A DNA stretch of 64,000 nucleotides from positions 144,630 through 208,629 of the forward strand of contig NZ_DHOS01000067.1 of assembly GCF_002410825.1 (NCBI RefSeq), in the 5' to 3' direction. The position numbers were made by a program, and so were the translations under genes. Source of the stretch: Proteiniphilum sp. UBA5384. GTDB taxonomy: Bacteria; Bacteroidota; Bacteroidia; Bacteroidales; Dysgonomonadaceae. Shown here in pieces: positions 36,902 to 47,279 of the stretch; positions within the stretch are counted from its first letter, which is position 1, and every line of letters starts with the position of its first letter. The notes under the pieces are model-generated. The model was not told where the DNA came from, did not search any database, and worked only from the letters and a program-made list of their open reading frames with translations.

Positions 36902-39460
36902 ATGCAAAAATTTATCTCTCTCCTGTTTTTTATGACAATGCCATTTATCCTATCTGCACAGCAAGATGAAATTCTTCCGTTGAATGACGGCTGGGAATTC
37001 TCACAAATGGATAAAGGCCAGTGGTATTCCGCCGAAGTACCGGGATCGGTACAACACGATCTGGTACGTCACAAAGTCTTACCCGATCCTTTTTACGGAA
37101 CCAATGAAGAAAAGGTGCAGTGGGTAGAGGATGAAAACTGGGATTTCAGAAAGACATTTACCATAACGGCCGGTCAGTTGCAATATGACGATGCACAGCT
37201 TTTTTTCGAAGGGCTGGACACCCATGCCGATGTATTCCTGAACGGATCGCGGATCTTTCGCTCAGAAAACATGTTTATCGGTTATAAAATACCGATAAAA
37301 CATTTACTGAAAGAAGGGGAGAATCACCTCTATATCCGATTTTATTCGCCGATACAACTGATGATGCCTGCAAGGGCGACCTTTGGTTACGATTATCCGG
37401 CAGGAAACGACCATAGGGAGGAGAAACTAAGTATTTATAACCGTAAGGCGCCCTATCATTTCGGATGGGACTGGGGTATCCGAATCGCCCAGATGGGTAT
37501 ATGGAAGCCGGTTTCGATTAAGTTCTACAATGATGCGTACATCGAGGATTATTACGTGAAACAGGCTTTGGTTACAGAACAGTTGGCCAAAATAGATAAC
37601 CGGATAGAAATTCATTCAGTAGCCAATGATCCGATAGAAGCTACCGTGACTATTGAATACAGTTTGCAGGGCGATACCGGTCAACCGATATCTAAAAACA
37701 TCACCTTATATCCCGGCAACAATATAGTTTCCCTGCCTCAGGAAATCAATCGTCCCAAAAGATGGATGCCTGTACATTGGGGTGAACAGCATCTCTATGA
37801 CTTTACGGTAAAAATTGTGTCGGGCAACCGGCAAATCGCAAAAAAAACAGTACGGACCGGGTTACGTTCCATACGCCTGGTGCAGGAATCGGATCAATAT
37901 GGCAAATCGTTCTATTTCGAAGTGAATGGTATCCCCCTCTTTGCCAAAGGATCCAATTACATCCCCGGCGAAATTTTTACAACACAGCAGGATGCCGACT
38001 TTTATAATACACTGTTTGACAATATTACTGCTGCCAATATGAATTTCGTACGGGTATGGGGTGGCGGCATTTATGAAAATGAGGAATTCTACCGGCAAGC
38101 CGATGAAAGAGGTATACTTGTATGGCAGGATTTTATTTTCGGGTGTGTACCCTACCCTTCCGACGATTCCTTTTTAAAGAACGTGGAACAAGAAGTAACT
38201 TATAATATCAAACGGCTCCGTAACCATACCTCATTGGCTTTCTGGTGTGGAAACAACGAAATAGAAGAGGGATTGAACCATTGGGGTTGGCAAAATGATT
38301 ACCCGACGGAAGTGATGGATATATGGTTTGAAGGATACAACAAAACATTTCGCGAATTGATACCCGGCCTAGTCAATGAATTAGACGGAACACGCAGTTA
38401 CATACATGGATCGCCTTACAACTCCAATTGGGGTAACCCCGAGAAATTTACTTCCAGTGATGCACACGACTGGGGGCTTTGGCATGGACGGATGCCTTTT
38501 GAGGCAATGGCAGACAGATTACCGCGCTTTGCCAGTGAATTCGGATTCCAGTCGTTCCCCGAAATGAAAACGATCCGGACTTTTGCCGAAGCAAAAGATT
38601 TCGATATCAGCTCCGATATCATGAAAATTCATCAGAAAAGCGGTATCGGGAATGAAGTAATTAAACAATATATGGACATGTATTTCCATACGCCAAAAAA
38701 TTTCGAAGATTTCGTCTATATCGGACTGGTAATGCAGGGCAACGGTATGGAAGAATCGGTAGAAGCGATGCGTCGCGGGAGGCCCTATTGTATGGGTGCG
38801 CTTTACTGGCAGATCAACGACGACTGGCCGGTAGTATCCTGGTCGAGTATCGACTATTACAATAACTGGAAAGCACAACACTACCGCATGAGGGACGTGT
38901 TGGCTCCGCTTGCCCTGGGTGTAGAGTCGAAGGATAGTAAGTTAAATTACTACACTATGTCCGACTTCCTGCAGGATCGCAACAATCTCAGGCTTACCGT
39001 GCAAGTGATCGATTTCTCCTCGGGAAAACAGAAAGAATTCACAGAACGAGTCGATGCCAAGGCCAACGATTGCCGGATCATCAAAACATTTAATATAGCC
39101 GATCTCGTAAGTGAAACAGAAAAAAACCATACTATGATCCACGCTTTCCTTAGTGATGACAAGGGAAACGTGCTCTCGTCCAAGGATCATTTCTTCTACT
39201 GGCCCAACAAGTTGGAATTACCGGAAACAGAAGTCCAAACCAATGTGCAATACCGCGATGGAGAATATAAAATAACTCTCTCAAGCAAAAAACTGGCGAA
39301 AGACGTCTTTGTGGAAATTCCCATCCTGGGTGCCCGCTTCAGCGATAACTTCATCGACCTCCTCCCGGGAGAAAAAAGAACCATCATTATCACATCTCCA
39401 AAGCTTAAGGCTGCTGATAAAACACCCATTACGGTGAAGCATATCAGGGAAACATATTGA
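36902..39460 (+). CDS. secreted GH2 beta-mannosidase
   Basis: The 852-residue protein has a signal peptide ending LSAQ. It has the GH2 layout: jelly-roll (WEFSQMDKGQWYSAEVPGSV), Ig-like domains, TIM barrel and C-terminal beta domains. The mannosidase-type segment KAPYHFGWDWG is present. Acid/base E453 is in FWCGNNEIEEG and nucleophile E546 in FASEFGFQSFP. It would remove terminal beta-mannose from N-glycans or mannan oligosaccharides in the periplasm. No SusC/D pair or other glycosidase flanks it, so it is not in an obvious polysaccharide utilisation locus. Confidence 0.93.
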   Translation: MQKFISLLFFMTMPFILSAQQDEILPLNDGWEFSQMDKGQWYSAEVPGSVQHDLVRHKVLPDPFYGTNEEKVQWVEDENWDFRKTFTITAGQLQYDDAQLFFEGLDTHADVFLNGSRIFRSENMFIGYKIPIKHLLKEGENHLYIRFYSPIQLMMPARATFGYDYPAGNDHREEKLSIYNRKAPYHFGWDWGIRIAQMGIWKPVSIKFYNDAYIEDYYVKQALVTEQLAKIDNRIEIHSVANDPIEATVTIEYSLQGDTGQPISKNITLYPGNNIVSLPQEINRPKRWMPVHWGEQHLYDFTVKIVSGNRQIAKKTVRTGLRSIRLVQESDQYGKSFYFEVNGIPLFAKGSNYIPGEIFTTQQDADFYNTLFDNITAANMNFVRVWGGGIYENEEFYRQADERGILVWQDFIFGCVPYPSDDSFLKNVEQEVTYNIKRLRNHTSLAFWCGNNEIEEGLNHWGWQNDYPTEVMDIWFEGYNKTFRELIPGLVNELDGTRSYIHGSPYNSNWGNPEKFTSSDAHDWGLWHGRMPFEAMADRLPRFASEFGFQSFPEMKTIRTFAEAKDFDISSDIMKIHQKSGIGNEVIKQYMDMYFHTPKNFEDFVYIGLVMQGNGMEESVEAMRRGRPYCMGALYWQINDDWPVVSWSSIDYYNNWKAQHYRMRDVLAPLALGVESKDSKLNYYTMSDFLQDRNNLRLTVQVIDFSSGKQKEFTERVDAKANDCRIIKTFNIADLVSETEKNHTMIHAFLSDDKGNVLSSKDHFFYWPNKLELPETEVQTNVQYRDGEYKITLSSKKLAKDVFVEIPILGARFSDNFIDLLPGEKRTIIITSPKLKAADKTPITVKHIRETY

Positions 39461-39510
39461 TGTGATGATTTACTAATGGCTCTTTTGGTAATTAGTAGTT
39501 GGTAATTGAA
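39461..39510. repeat. low-complexity intergenic repeats (two families)
   Basis: TGATGTGATGATTTACTAAT runs on from the beta-mannosidase stop, followed by GGTAATTAGTAGTTGGTAAT. Both units recur in other gaps of the window. Confidence 0.55.
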
Positions 39511-39519
39511 GTATAAACT

Positions 39520-40899
39520 ATGGGAAAGAAGGAAAATTTCTCAATATTATTAGTGGTGGCAGTGACTTCATTTTTGGGTACTTTCCTGGTGTCGTCGGTC
39601 AATATTGCCCTGCCTACCATCGAAAAGGATTTGGTACTCAATGCCATTGAGCTGAGCTGGGTCATTACCGCCTTTATTCTGGCCACGGCACTTTTTATGC
39701 TGCCGTCAGGGAGTTGGGGCGACCGGAGCAATAACCGGCGGTTATTCAAACTGGGATTGATACTCTTCACTCTCGCTTCCGGTATTTGCTATGTGGCACC
39801 GGACGGACACTGGTTAGTGGCTGCGCGCTTCCTGCAAGGGATAGGCTCAGCCTTTACCGGCACCACGGGACAGGCCATTCTGGTATCCTCATTTCCGGCT
39901 GAGAAACGTGGACAGGTGCTCGGTATCTCCGTCGCCTCAGTCTATGGCGGATTGGCATTAGGTCCGCTGGTGGGAGGGATCATCACCCTCCATATCGGAT
40001 GGCGCGCGCTCTTTCTGATAGCGACTATCTTCGGACTGGTCACTATCATCATCTCCCATATCTTTTTAAAAAGCAACGAGCAGGCCCATCAATCCGATAC
40101 CCGGGGAGATAAAACAGGCACTATCCTGTTCATGATAGGCCTTGCCGCCCTAGTTTATGGCTCTTCACTGATTCCTTCAGTGGCCGGCTGGTCGCTAATA
40201 AGCGGGGGGGCAATCCTGCTTCTCCTCTTCTGGAAATATGAAAGCAGCATAAAATATCCGATGCTCGACACGCGGCTCTTCTCTCACAACCGCCTTTTTA
40301 CTTACTCCAGCTTGTCGGCACTGATCAACTATACTGCCACTTTCGCCATTGTCTTTTTCCTCAGCCTCTACCTGCAAAAAGTGCAGGGACTCTCTCCGCG
40401 CGACGCGGGGGCGGTCATCGTGGCACAACCGGCCATGATGGCTCTTTTTTCTCCCATCGTCGGGAAATTATCCGATAAGATACAACCTCGTTATTTTGCT
40501 ACCACAGGAATGGCCATGTGCTCTACCGGCCTGGCCATGCTCGCTTTTCTCGATGCCGATACCCCCGTCTGGATCATCGTAACCATACTGCTATGGGTAG
40601 GCATTGGATTCGCTCTTTTCTCTTCCCCCAACATGAACACCATTATGAGTTCGGTAGAGCGGCGACAGTACGGACAGGCTTCAGGACTTGCCTCCTCCAT
40701 GCGGGTATTCGGGCAAATCATCAGCATGAGTATTGTCACCCTGATCTTCTCCCTGCTATTCGGCAGCATGTCGATTGAGGAAGTACCTAACTCCATTTTC
40801 CTGCAAGCGATGCGGTGGGGCTTCCTTATCTTTGCCTTGATCGGTCTGCCGGGTATCTATTTTTCTTATAATCGGGGAAATTTAACAAGAAAAGAATAA
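39520..40899 (+). CDS. MFS transporter, DHA2-like drug/proton antiporter
   Basis: The 459-residue protein has 12-14 hydrophobic helices. The N-terminal LVSSVNIALPTIEKDLVLNA and ELSWVITAFILATALFMLPS match the EmrB/QacA group, with motif A-like GSWGDRSNNRRLF and the motif C-like GLALGPLVGGIITLHIGWRA. Such pumps export drugs or metabolites; no membrane-fusion or outer-membrane partner is nearby. It could be co-transcribed with the beta-mannosidase (59-bp gap). Confidence 0.85.
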   Translation: MGKKENFSILLVVAVTSFLGTFLVSSVNIALPTIEKDLVLNAIELSWVITAFILATALFMLPSGSWGDRSNNRRLFKLGLILFTLASGICYVAPDGHWLVAARFLQGIGSAFTGTTGQAILVSSFPAEKRGQVLGISVASVYGGLALGPLVGGIITLHIGWRALFLIATIFGLVTIIISHIFLKSNEQAHQSDTRGDKTGTILFMIGLAALVYGSSLIPSVAGWSLISGGAILLLLFWKYESSIKYPMLDTRLFSHNRLFTYSSLSALINYTATFAIVFFLSLYLQKVQGLSPRDAGAVIVAQPAMMALFSPIVGKLSDKIQPRYFATTGMAMCSTGLAMLAFLDADTPVWIIVTILLWVGIGFALFSSPNMNTIMSSVERRQYGQASGLASSMRVFGQIISMSIVTLIFSLLFGSMSIEEVPNSIFLQAMRWGFLIFALIGLPGIYFSYNRGNLTRKE

Positions 40900-40905
40900 G
40901 AGACA

Positions 40906-42696
40906 TTATAATTCTTCTGACAGAATTTTCTGTAAAAGATAAGTAGCATTCAAATTCCGCGATACACCCCGCTGGATTTTATAGCTATACTGCTCCTCTT
41001 CCGACAGGGAGATCTCAAAACAGTAATTTTGGAATAGACCGGGAGACTCATTTTCCAGTTTTGCCAGTTCCAAATCATGGGTAGCGATAATCCCCGTTAC
41101 CGGTAGTTCCGTCATCTTTTTCAGGAACAGTACCGAGCCGTCAAGTTTATCTTTGGAATTGGTTCCTTTTAATAACTCATCCAGGATGATCAATGTATAA
41201 GGGTGCGAACGGCAATACCTGATCAATTCCCTCATCCTCTCTAATTCAGCCTTGAAATAGGAAGTTCCCGATGAAAGGTCGTCTGTATTACGCATACTGC
41301 TGAACAGGCTGAACAGCGTGAAACTATACTCCGAAGCACATACGTTCATCCCATTGACAGCCAAAACATAGTTGGCGCCCAATGTGCGCAGGAACGTACT
41401 CTTGCCGGCCATATTGGCTCCGGTAATGATTAGGAATTGATTTTTGGTAATCAATATATCATTATCAACTCGTTTCCCTTTCGGTATAAAGGGGTGTCCC
41501 AACCCTGAAGCATCCATAAGAATGTCTGTATGCTCCGTAATGGAAGGCCGTACAAACTCCGGTAGATTGAACATGTAAGTAGCCTGTGCTACTCGTGCTT
41601 CCATCTCAGCAAGTAAACCAATCCACGATTGGAGATGTGCCAGATAATTATTCTTCCAACGGTAAAATTGCCGCAACAAGAACAAATCCCTCAAAAAGAA
41701 TCCATTGAGAAGTACAAGGATATAGGCATTATGCCGCTGATCGAATTTCTTCAACAATAGCGAAAGATCCTTGAATGCTTCACGGGAATTATAGGTGCCG
41801 AACAGGTCCTCTTTTAATGTCTTGTTTTCACTGACCGCAAAAGTTTCCTTGTGAATGATTTCCAATAAGTCAGCATGAATCATCGTATTTTTATGCAGAA
41901 ATCCTATATCACTGCCTACTTTACTCAATACTTTGCCAAATATCATAGGGAAGAACAGTTGTATCAGAAAGAATATGATAAATAGCGACCAGGGCAGGTA
42001 TCCCAGCCAGGCCATCACTCCTGTTACCAGCGTAATCGTGATGGAAATATAAATAAGTACAAGCCCTGTTTTAGAAGTCAAAAAAGCATTATTACTCTCA
42101 TGACCGGTTATCAATTTATAATTGTTCTTCTCTTCATCAAAGGCCTTACATACAGCCATAAACCGATGCCGGAAATCATCTTTACCGACCAACTCGCCCA
42201 GTGCCTCCTGCCTCCCAACAACTATCCTTTCACTGCCAGGAATTGTACTTAGCTTTTCAGCCAGAATAGTTCCTGCTTCATGGGTAACCGTCCTGTTGAT
42301 CATGTGATAAATGGAATTCTGTCCAAAAATATCCAAATCATAGGAATAGGGATGTTTTTTATTGATAAATTGCTCTCCGTTATCAAAAGGAGTATAATCA
42401 CCCTCTAAAAATTTGATTTCATCGGTGTATACATTTTGTAGAGCCATGAAATAAGTTCTCTTTTGAAGATAGAATTCATCCCACTTGTAGAGTAAAAAGA
42501 AAATTACCAATGAAAGAGCTGCTGCTATCAAACAGGACGTTCTGTCCCACCCTAACCGATAGGTTGCAAATACGAGAAAAACACCCGCCAGAAAAAATAA
42601 CAATTTCAGGTATGGGATAACTTTTAAGCGCAATTTTACCTTATCCAGCACTACCGTATTTTCCTCTATTTTCCTTTGATAATAATCCTTGTTCAT
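40906..42696 (-). CDS. membrane-anchored MutS-like ATPase
   Basis: ATG 42696 is chosen; TTG 42723 overlaps the leader. The 596-residue protein has two hydrophobic segments near the N-terminus (LKLLFFLAGVFLVFATYRLG, LIAAALSLVIFFLLYKW) and two more at about 205-255. The C-terminal half is the MutS core plus ATPase: Walker A TGANMAGKSTFLRTLG, then SSMRNTDDLSSGTSYFKAEL, Walker B LIILDELLKGTNSKD and IATHDLEL. It lacks the mismatch-recognition domain, so ordinary mismatch repair is unlikely. Function is unknown. Confidence 0.82.
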   Translation of the reverse strand: MNKDYYQRKIEENTVVLDKVKLRLKVIPYLKLLFFLAGVFLVFATYRLGWDRTSCLIAAALSLVIFFLLYKWDEFYLQKRTYFMALQNVYTDEIKFLEGDYTPFDNGEQFINKKHPYSYDLDIFGQNSIYHMINRTVTHEAGTILAEKLSTIPGSERIVVGRQEALGELVGKDDFRHRFMAVCKAFDEEKNNYKLITGHESNNAFLTSKTGLVLIYISITITLVTGVMAWLGYLPWSLFIIFFLIQLFFPMIFGKVLSKVGSDIGFLHKNTMIHADLLEIIHKETFAVSENKTLKEDLFGTYNSREAFKDLSLLLKKFDQRHNAYILVLLNGFFLRDLFLLRQFYRWKNNYLAHLQSWIGLLAEMEARVAQATYMFNLPEFVRPSITEHTDILMDASGLGHPFIPKGKRVDNDILITKNQFLIITGANMAGKSTFLRTLGANYVLAVNGMNVCASEYSFTLFSLFSSMRNTDDLSSGTSYFKAELERMRELIRYCRSHPYTLIILDELLKGTNSKDKLDGSVLFLKKMTELPVTGIIATHDLELAKLENESPGLFQNYCFEISLSEEEQYSYKIQRGVSRNLNATYLLQKILSEEL

Positions 42697-42741
42697 TTCG
42701 TCAGTTGATAAATATCTATTCAATCACGGTCAAATGATCGT

Positions 42742-42749
42742 CAAAGGTA
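42742..42749 (-). promoter_or_regulatory. -7 box of the MutS-like gene
   Basis: Minus-strand TACCTTTG matches TAnnTTTG. The transcript start near 42735 leaves a 39-nt leader to ATG 42696. Confidence 0.45.
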
Positions 42750-42773
42750 CAATTTTCCCGAGAGTTTATCTAA

Positions 42774-42816
42774 TCATCAAATCAGTAAATCATCAAACTA
42801 TCAAACTATCACATTA
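42774..42816. repeat. low-complexity ATCATCAAATCAGTAAATCA repeat
   Basis: In reverse complement it reads TGATTTACTGATTTGATGAT, the GATGATTTACTGATT family found after several stop codons elsewhere. Here it lies just upstream of the proS promoter box. Confidence 0.55.
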
Positions 42817-42822
42817 AATCAT

Positions 42823-42830
42823 TATCTTTG
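42823..42830 (+). promoter_or_regulatory. -7 box of proS
   Basis: TATCTTTG matches TAnnTTTG; the start codon is 28 bp downstream. It overlaps an artefactual upstream start at 42828. Confidence 0.5.
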
Positions 42831-42857
42831 CACCCGCAAACAAAATATTGGATTAAG

Positions 42858-44339
42858 ATGGCTAAAGAATTGAAGGAGCTTACGCCCCGCAGTAAAGATT
42901 ACTCCCAGTGGTATCTCGATTTGGTGATCAAAGCTGAACTGGCAGAGAATTCCGCCGTACGCGGTTGTATGGTAATCAAACCCTATGGATATGCGATATG
43001 GGAGAAAATGCAACGTCAACTGGATGATATGTTCAAGGAAACCGGACACGTAAATGCATATTTCCCATTGTTCATTCCTAAATCTTTTCTTAGCCGTGAA
43101 GCCGACCACGTAGAGGGATTTGCCAAGGAATGTGCAGTAGTAACGCATTACCGCCTGAAAAATGCGCCTGACGGAAGTGGAGTAATTGTAGATCCGGAAG
43201 CAAAACTCGAAGAGGAACTGATCGTTCGCCCCACTTCGGAAACCATTATATGGAGTACTTATAAAAACTGGATACAGTCCTACCGCGACCTGCCCATCTT
43301 GGTCAACCAATGGGCCAATGTGGTACGCTGGGAAATGCGTACCCGCCTCTTTCTCCGTACGGCTGAATTCCTCTGGCAGGAAGGTCATACCGCACACGCC
43401 ACCAAGGAGGAAGCTATCGCAGAGGCACAACAGATGATCAATGTCTATGCCGAATTTGCAGAAAAATACATGGCTATGCCGGTCGTAAAAGGATTAAAGT
43501 CGGAATCGGAACGGTTTGCGGGCGCCGTCGATACTTATACTATTGAAGCGTTGATGCAGGACGGAAAGGCACTCCAATCGGGGACTTCCCACTTTCTGGG
43601 ACAAAACTTCGCCAAAGCATTCGATGTGCAGTTCACCGATCAAAACGGAAGCCGCGATTATGTATGGGCCACCTCCTGGGGGGTTTCCACCCGCCTGATG
43701 GGCGCCTTAATCATGTCACACTCCGACGACAATGGATTGGTACTTCCTCCCAGACTGGCACCTTATCAGGTAGTAATCATTCCTATCTACAAAAACAGTG
43801 AACAATTACAACAGATAGATGAAAAAGTGGCAGCCATCATACAACGCCTGAAAGCCCTTGGCATTAGCGTAAAATATGACAATGCCGATAATAAGAAACC
43901 GGGATGGAAATTCTCGGAATATGAACTCAAAGGGGTACCTGTACGCCTTGCTATGGGTGGGCGTGACCTGGAGAATAACACCATCGAAGTAGCCCGTCGT
44001 GACACCCTCACCAAAGAAACATTGTCGTGTGACAATATTGAACACCATATCAAAGCGTTACTTGACGAAATGCAGGAAAATATCTATAAAAAAGCGTTCG
44101 ACCTGCGTACATCACAGACCCGCGAAGTGAATTCTTATGAAGAATTCAAGGAAGAAATAGAAAAGGGAGGATTCCTTCTTTGCCACTGGGATGGAACATC
44201 CGAGACAGAAGAGCTTATCAAGAATGAGACCAAAGCTACTATCCGTTGTATTCCCCTTGAGGGCGATAAAACTCCGGGTAAGTGTATGGTTACCGGAAAA
44301 CCATCCGCCCAACGGGTAATCTTTGCAAGGGCATATTAA
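42858..44339 (+). CDS. proS: prolyl-tRNA synthetase, archaeal/eukaryote-like type
   Basis: The 493-residue class II synthetase lacks the YbaK-type insertion of bacterial ProRS and has the short archaeal-type layout. It starts [20 protein letters not shown], has motif 2 ([15 protein letters not shown] and [15 protein letters not shown]), and the proline-site block [15 protein letters not shown]-terminal zinc-like/anticodon region follows ([41 protein letters not shown]). It charges tRNA-Pro. ATG 42858 follows the promoter box. Confidence 0.96.
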   Translation: MAKELKELTPRSKDYSQWYLDLVIKAELAENSAVRGCMVIKPYGYAIWEKMQRQLDDMFKETGHVNAYFPLFIPKSFLSREADHVEGFAKECAVVTHYRLKNAPDGSGVIVDPEAKLEEELIVRPTSETIIWSTYKNWIQSYRDLPILVNQWANVVRWEMRTRLFLRTAEFLWQEGHTAHATKEEAIAEAQQMINVYAEFAEKYMAMPVVKGLKSESERFAGAVDTYTIEALMQDGKALQSGTSHFLGQNFAKAFDVQFTDQNGSRDYVWATSWGVSTRLMGALIMSHSDDNGLVLPPRLAPYQVVIIPIYKNSEQLQQIDEKVAAIIQRLKALGISVKYDNADNKKPGWKFSEYELKGVPVRLAMGGRDLENNTIEVARRDTLTKETLSCDNIEHHIKALLDEMQENIYKKAFDLRTSQTREVNSYEEFKEEIEKGGFLLCHWDGTSETEELIKNETKATIRCIPLEGDKTPGKCMVTGKPSAQRVIFARAY

Positions 44340-44346
44340 CTCACCC

Positions 44347-45252
44347 ATGTCAACAGTAAAAAACTGGATTTCCGCTTTCCGGCTGCGTACACTGTTCCTG
44401 GGTATAGCTACCGTCGTCCTGGGTAGCGGACTGGCCTTGCACGAAGGGAGTTTCAGTATGGCTACTTTCGGGTTTACCCTCTTATTAGCCGTATCCATCC
44501 AGATATTGGCGAATCTGTCCAATGACCTGGGTGATTTTCAGAAAGGAACTGATACTACCGGCAGGAGGGAAGGACCGGCCCGCACCTTGCAAAGCGGAAA
44601 AATCTCTGCCCGGGAGATGAAAAAAGCGATTGCCTCCTTCTCTATTATATGCATGGTTACAGGCGTCATTCTTGTAATGAGCACGGTAGCTTATATCACT
44701 CGTCTGTCCGCTATCCTTTTGATAGTGATCGGAGGCATCAGCATCCTTGCGGCTCTTTTCTACACACTGGGAAAGTATGCCTATGGATATAAAGGCTGGG
44801 GTGATCTTTTGGCTTTCATTTTCTTCGGCCCCGTACCGGTAATAGGTACCTATTTCCTTCATACCCATTCTTTCGGGTTCCAATCCGTACTTCCCTCCAT
44901 CGGAATTGGGATTATCAGCACTATGATATTAAATATCAACAATATGAGGGATATTGAAAACGACAAGGCATCGGAAAAGACCACCCTTGCCGTAAAATTG
45001 GGTATCCACAGGGCAAAAATATACCATGCAGGATTGACGATTACTTCATTTCTCTGTTTTCTCGGTTACAACATCCTATATGAGCCGGCACCATGGTACC
45101 GGTATCTTTATATGCTCGTGTATCTCTTTCTTTTCCGAATACTGGTAGATGTATACAAAAAAAATGGCCAGGCACTGGATCCTTATCTGAAACTCACATC
45201 ACTGTCGGGATTCCTGTTGGCGATCACCTTTGTTACATGTATAAATTTGTGA
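44347..45252 (+). CDS. menA: 1,4-dihydroxy-2-naphthoate polyprenyltransferase
   Basis: The 301-residue UbiA-fold membrane protein has about eight helices. The first Asp-rich motif is NLSNDLGDFQKGTD and the second NNMRDIENDKASEKTTLAV. The start AFRLRTLFLGIATVVLGSGL is typical of MenA. It adds the prenyl tail in menaquinone synthesis, needed for anaerobic respiration in Bacteroidetes. ATG 44347 is 7 bp after the proS stop, so the two are probably co-transcribed. Other men genes are not here. Confidence 0.92.
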   Translation: MSTVKNWISAFRLRTLFLGIATVVLGSGLALHEGSFSMATFGFTLLLAVSIQILANLSNDLGDFQKGTDTTGRREGPARTLQSGKISAREMKKAIASFSIICMVTGVILVMSTVAYITRLSAILLIVIGGISILAALFYTLGKYAYGYKGWGDLLAFIFFGPVPVIGTYFLHTHSFGFQSVLPSIGIGIISTMILNINNMRDIENDKASEKTTLAVKLGIHRAKIYHAGLTITSFLCFLGYNILYEPAPWYRYLYMLVYLFLFRILVDVYKKNGQALDPYLKLTSLSGFLLAITFVTCINL

Positions 45253-45265
45253 CAGGCAAAAAAAC

Positions 45266-45500
45266 TTATCGTAATTCCAACTCCACTACAAAATCAGTCT
45301 CTTCCGGCATAGTATCGAACAGTGAAAGTGCAATCTGACACCTTACCGGTGGCATTCATCGGCAATCTCTTTGATAATATCCCGTCTGAACGGTGTAGCA
45401 TCCACAATATTATAAGCCGGTTGTTTGGTACCGAACATGGAAAAACCATCGTGGTGGCGCAACGTAATATAAATGATATTGATATGAATCGAATAATGTT
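45266..45500 (-). pseudogene. GH29 alpha-L-fucosidase relic
   Basis: The 387-bp gap between menA and the HerA-like gene holds a decayed minus-strand gene. One frame (about 45343-45480) reads YITLRHHDGFSMFGTKQ, AYNIVDATPFRRDIIKE and IADECHR, then TAA; this is the conserved HHDGF...YN..DATPF core of family 29 fucosidases. The same frame continues GVRLHFHCS, like the family's GIKLHFYYS, so the stop may be a CAA-to-TAA change. A second frame ends FVVELELR and a stop at 45266-45268. No start, signal or full domain remains. Confidence 0.6.
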
Positions 45501-45600
45501 TATTTTATTGTATTCTATATTGTAAAGATAAATCATATTCTTATTACAATAAAATTTTACCCGACATCTGAATTTCATTCTTCCATTTCAATTATTTCGT

Positions 45601-45608
45601 TAACTTTG
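45601..45608 (+). promoter_or_regulatory. -7 box of the HerA-like gene
   Basis: TAACTTTG matches TAnnTTTG, 31 bp before the start. Confidence 0.4.
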
Positions 45609-45639
45609 TCCTACTTACAAAATCAACCAATATACCTCT

Positions 45640-47178
45640 ATGTTCGACAACAGTAAACGTGCTTTTATAGCCATTAATGATGATGCGGAAGTATGCCTGA
45701 TCCCTAAGATGGCAAACCGCCATGGTCTTATTACCGGTGCTACCGGCACCGGAAAGACAGTCACTTTACAAACCCTGTCTGAAACTTTCAGTGAAATGGG
45801 GGTCCCTGTTTTTGCGGCCGATATGAAAGGTGATTTATCCGGTGTGGCAAAGGCAGGAGGCAATAAGGAAAGTGTAGCCAAGCGGGTCAATCAATATAAT
45901 TTACAAGAAAACGGATTTGAATTCAAGCCGTTCCCCGTACGCTTTTGGGACGTATTCGGCGAACAGGGGCATCCGGTACGTACTACCGTCACTTCTATGG
46001 GACCATTATTACTGGAACGCCTCCTGGACCTGAACGAAACCCAAGGAGCCATCCTCACCATGGCTTTCAGGATAGCTGATGATAATGACCTGTTGTTAAT
46101 CGATCTCAAAGATCTTCAGAAGATGTTGCAATATATCGGTGATAACCGGGCACAATTCACTACCAGGTACGGCAATATCTCGCCGGCAAGCATCGGCGCC
46201 ATTCAACGCGGACTGATACGAATTGAAAATGAAGGGGCTGATAAATTCTTCGGCGAGCCGGACCTGGAAATTACCGATTTCATTCAGACGGAACAGGGGA
46301 AAGGAGTGATCAATATCCTTGCAGCCGATAAACTGATGAAGTCTCCTCGTGTATATACCACCTTTCTATTGTGGTTACTCAATGATCTTTACGAATCACT
46401 TCCTGAAGTAGGCGACCTAGATAAGCCGAAGCTGGTCTTCTTCTTCGATGAAGCACACCTCCTCTTTAATGATATGCCTTCCGCACTACTCGAAAAAGTG
46501 GAACAAATCGTCCGTCTGATCCGATCCAAAGGAGTAGGGATCTATTTTTGTACACAAAATCCGGCAGATATCCCTCAGACTATTCTCGGACAACTCGGCA
46601 ACCGTGTGCAACATGCACTGCGGGCTTACACACCCAATGACCAGAAAGCAGTGCGGGTAGCGGCAAATACTTTCCGGGCCAATCCGGCTTTCGATACTGT
46701 AGAAGCTATTACTCAACTCAATACCGGTGAAGCATTGGTATCATTCCTCGATGAAAAAGGTGCTCCCCAAATGGTGGAACGTGTCAATATACTCCCGCCG
46801 CAGGGGCAGATAGGTCCCCTCACATCGGAAGAAAGAGAGCAACTCATACGCAGTTCGCTTATTTATGGAGTATATGAGAATTTTATCGACCGGGAATCCG
46901 CTTTTGAGATACTCTCAAAAAAACAGGAGCTGCTCGAAGAAGAACGACGCCTTGCGGCAAAAGAGAAAGAACGTGTCCGTCTGCAGAAAGAAACACAAAA
47001 GGCCGCATTGGAAGAAGAGAAAGCAAAACGTGCCGCTGCCCGGCAACGAAAAGCAGACCAGGGTTTCATTGGCGATCTTCTCAGCCAGGTAGGAAAGAGC
47101 ACCCAAAGGCAAATCAGCAATGAACTGGGAAAAACTATTACCCGCAGTATCTTTGGGGCACTGTTTGGTAAAAAATAA
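45640..47178 (+). CDS. HerA-like ATPase (DUF853 family)
   Basis: The 512-residue protein belongs to the HerA/FtsK-like P-loop group. Walker A is GATGTGKT (33-40), followed by [15 protein letters not shown]; Walker B is [12 protein letters not shown], and the sensor region [21 protein letters not shown] charged coiled coil (about 420-480, [19 protein letters not shown]) precedes a short tail. Family members are annotated as DNA helicases with no proven role. It does not lie next to NurA or a defence nuclease, so a housekeeping role is likelier than phage defence. Confidence 0.88.
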   Translation: MFDNSKRAFIAINDDAEVCLIPKMANRHGLITGATGTGKTVTLQTLSETFSEMGVPVFAADMKGDLSGVAKAGGNKESVAKRVNQYNLQENGFEFKPFPVRFWDVFGEQGHPVRTTVTSMGPLLLERLLDLNETQGAILTMAFRIADDNDLLLIDLKDLQKMLQYIGDNRAQFTTRYGNISPASIGAIQRGLIRIENEGADKFFGEPDLEITDFIQTEQGKGVINILAADKLMKSPRVYTTFLLWLLNDLYESLPEVGDLDKPKLVFFFDEAHLLFNDMPSALLEKVEQIVRLIRSKGVGIYFCTQNPADIPQTILGQLGNRVQHALRAYTPNDQKAVRVAANTFRANPAFDTVEAITQLNTGEALVSFLDEKGAPQMVERVNILPPQGQIGPLTSEEREQLIRSSLIYGVYENFIDRESAFEILSKKQELLEEERRLAAKEKERVRLQKETQKAALEEEKAKRAAARQRKADQGFIGDLLSQVGKSTQRQISNELGKTITRSIFGALFGKK

Positions 47179-47250
47179 ATATATCTTTTACTGAAGTCAG
47201 TTTAGAAGCAATCTACCACATACTGGGGACATTCTTAAAAGATAAATTTA

Positions 47251-47258
47251 TATCTTTG
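47251..47258 (+). promoter_or_regulatory. -7 box of the DUF368 gene
   Basis: TATCTTTG matches TAnnTTTG, 21 bp before the start. Confidence 0.5.
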
Positions 47259-47279
47259 CAGTTTGAAATATAAAAAATA

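Noticed and set aside
36902..40899. Polysaccharide utilisation locus around the beta-mannosidase
   Set aside because: No SusC/SusD pair, sensor or second intact glycosidase is nearby; only the GH29 relic about 6 kb away.
42822..43430. 202-codon minus-strand frame overlapping proS
   Set aside because: proS is unambiguous in this interval; the opposite frame has no recognisable motif.
45640..47178. HerA-like ATPase as part of a phage-defence island
   Set aside because: No NurA, SIR2, nuclease or other defence gene flanks it; its neighbours are menA and DUF368, and DUF853 proteins are common housekeeping genes.
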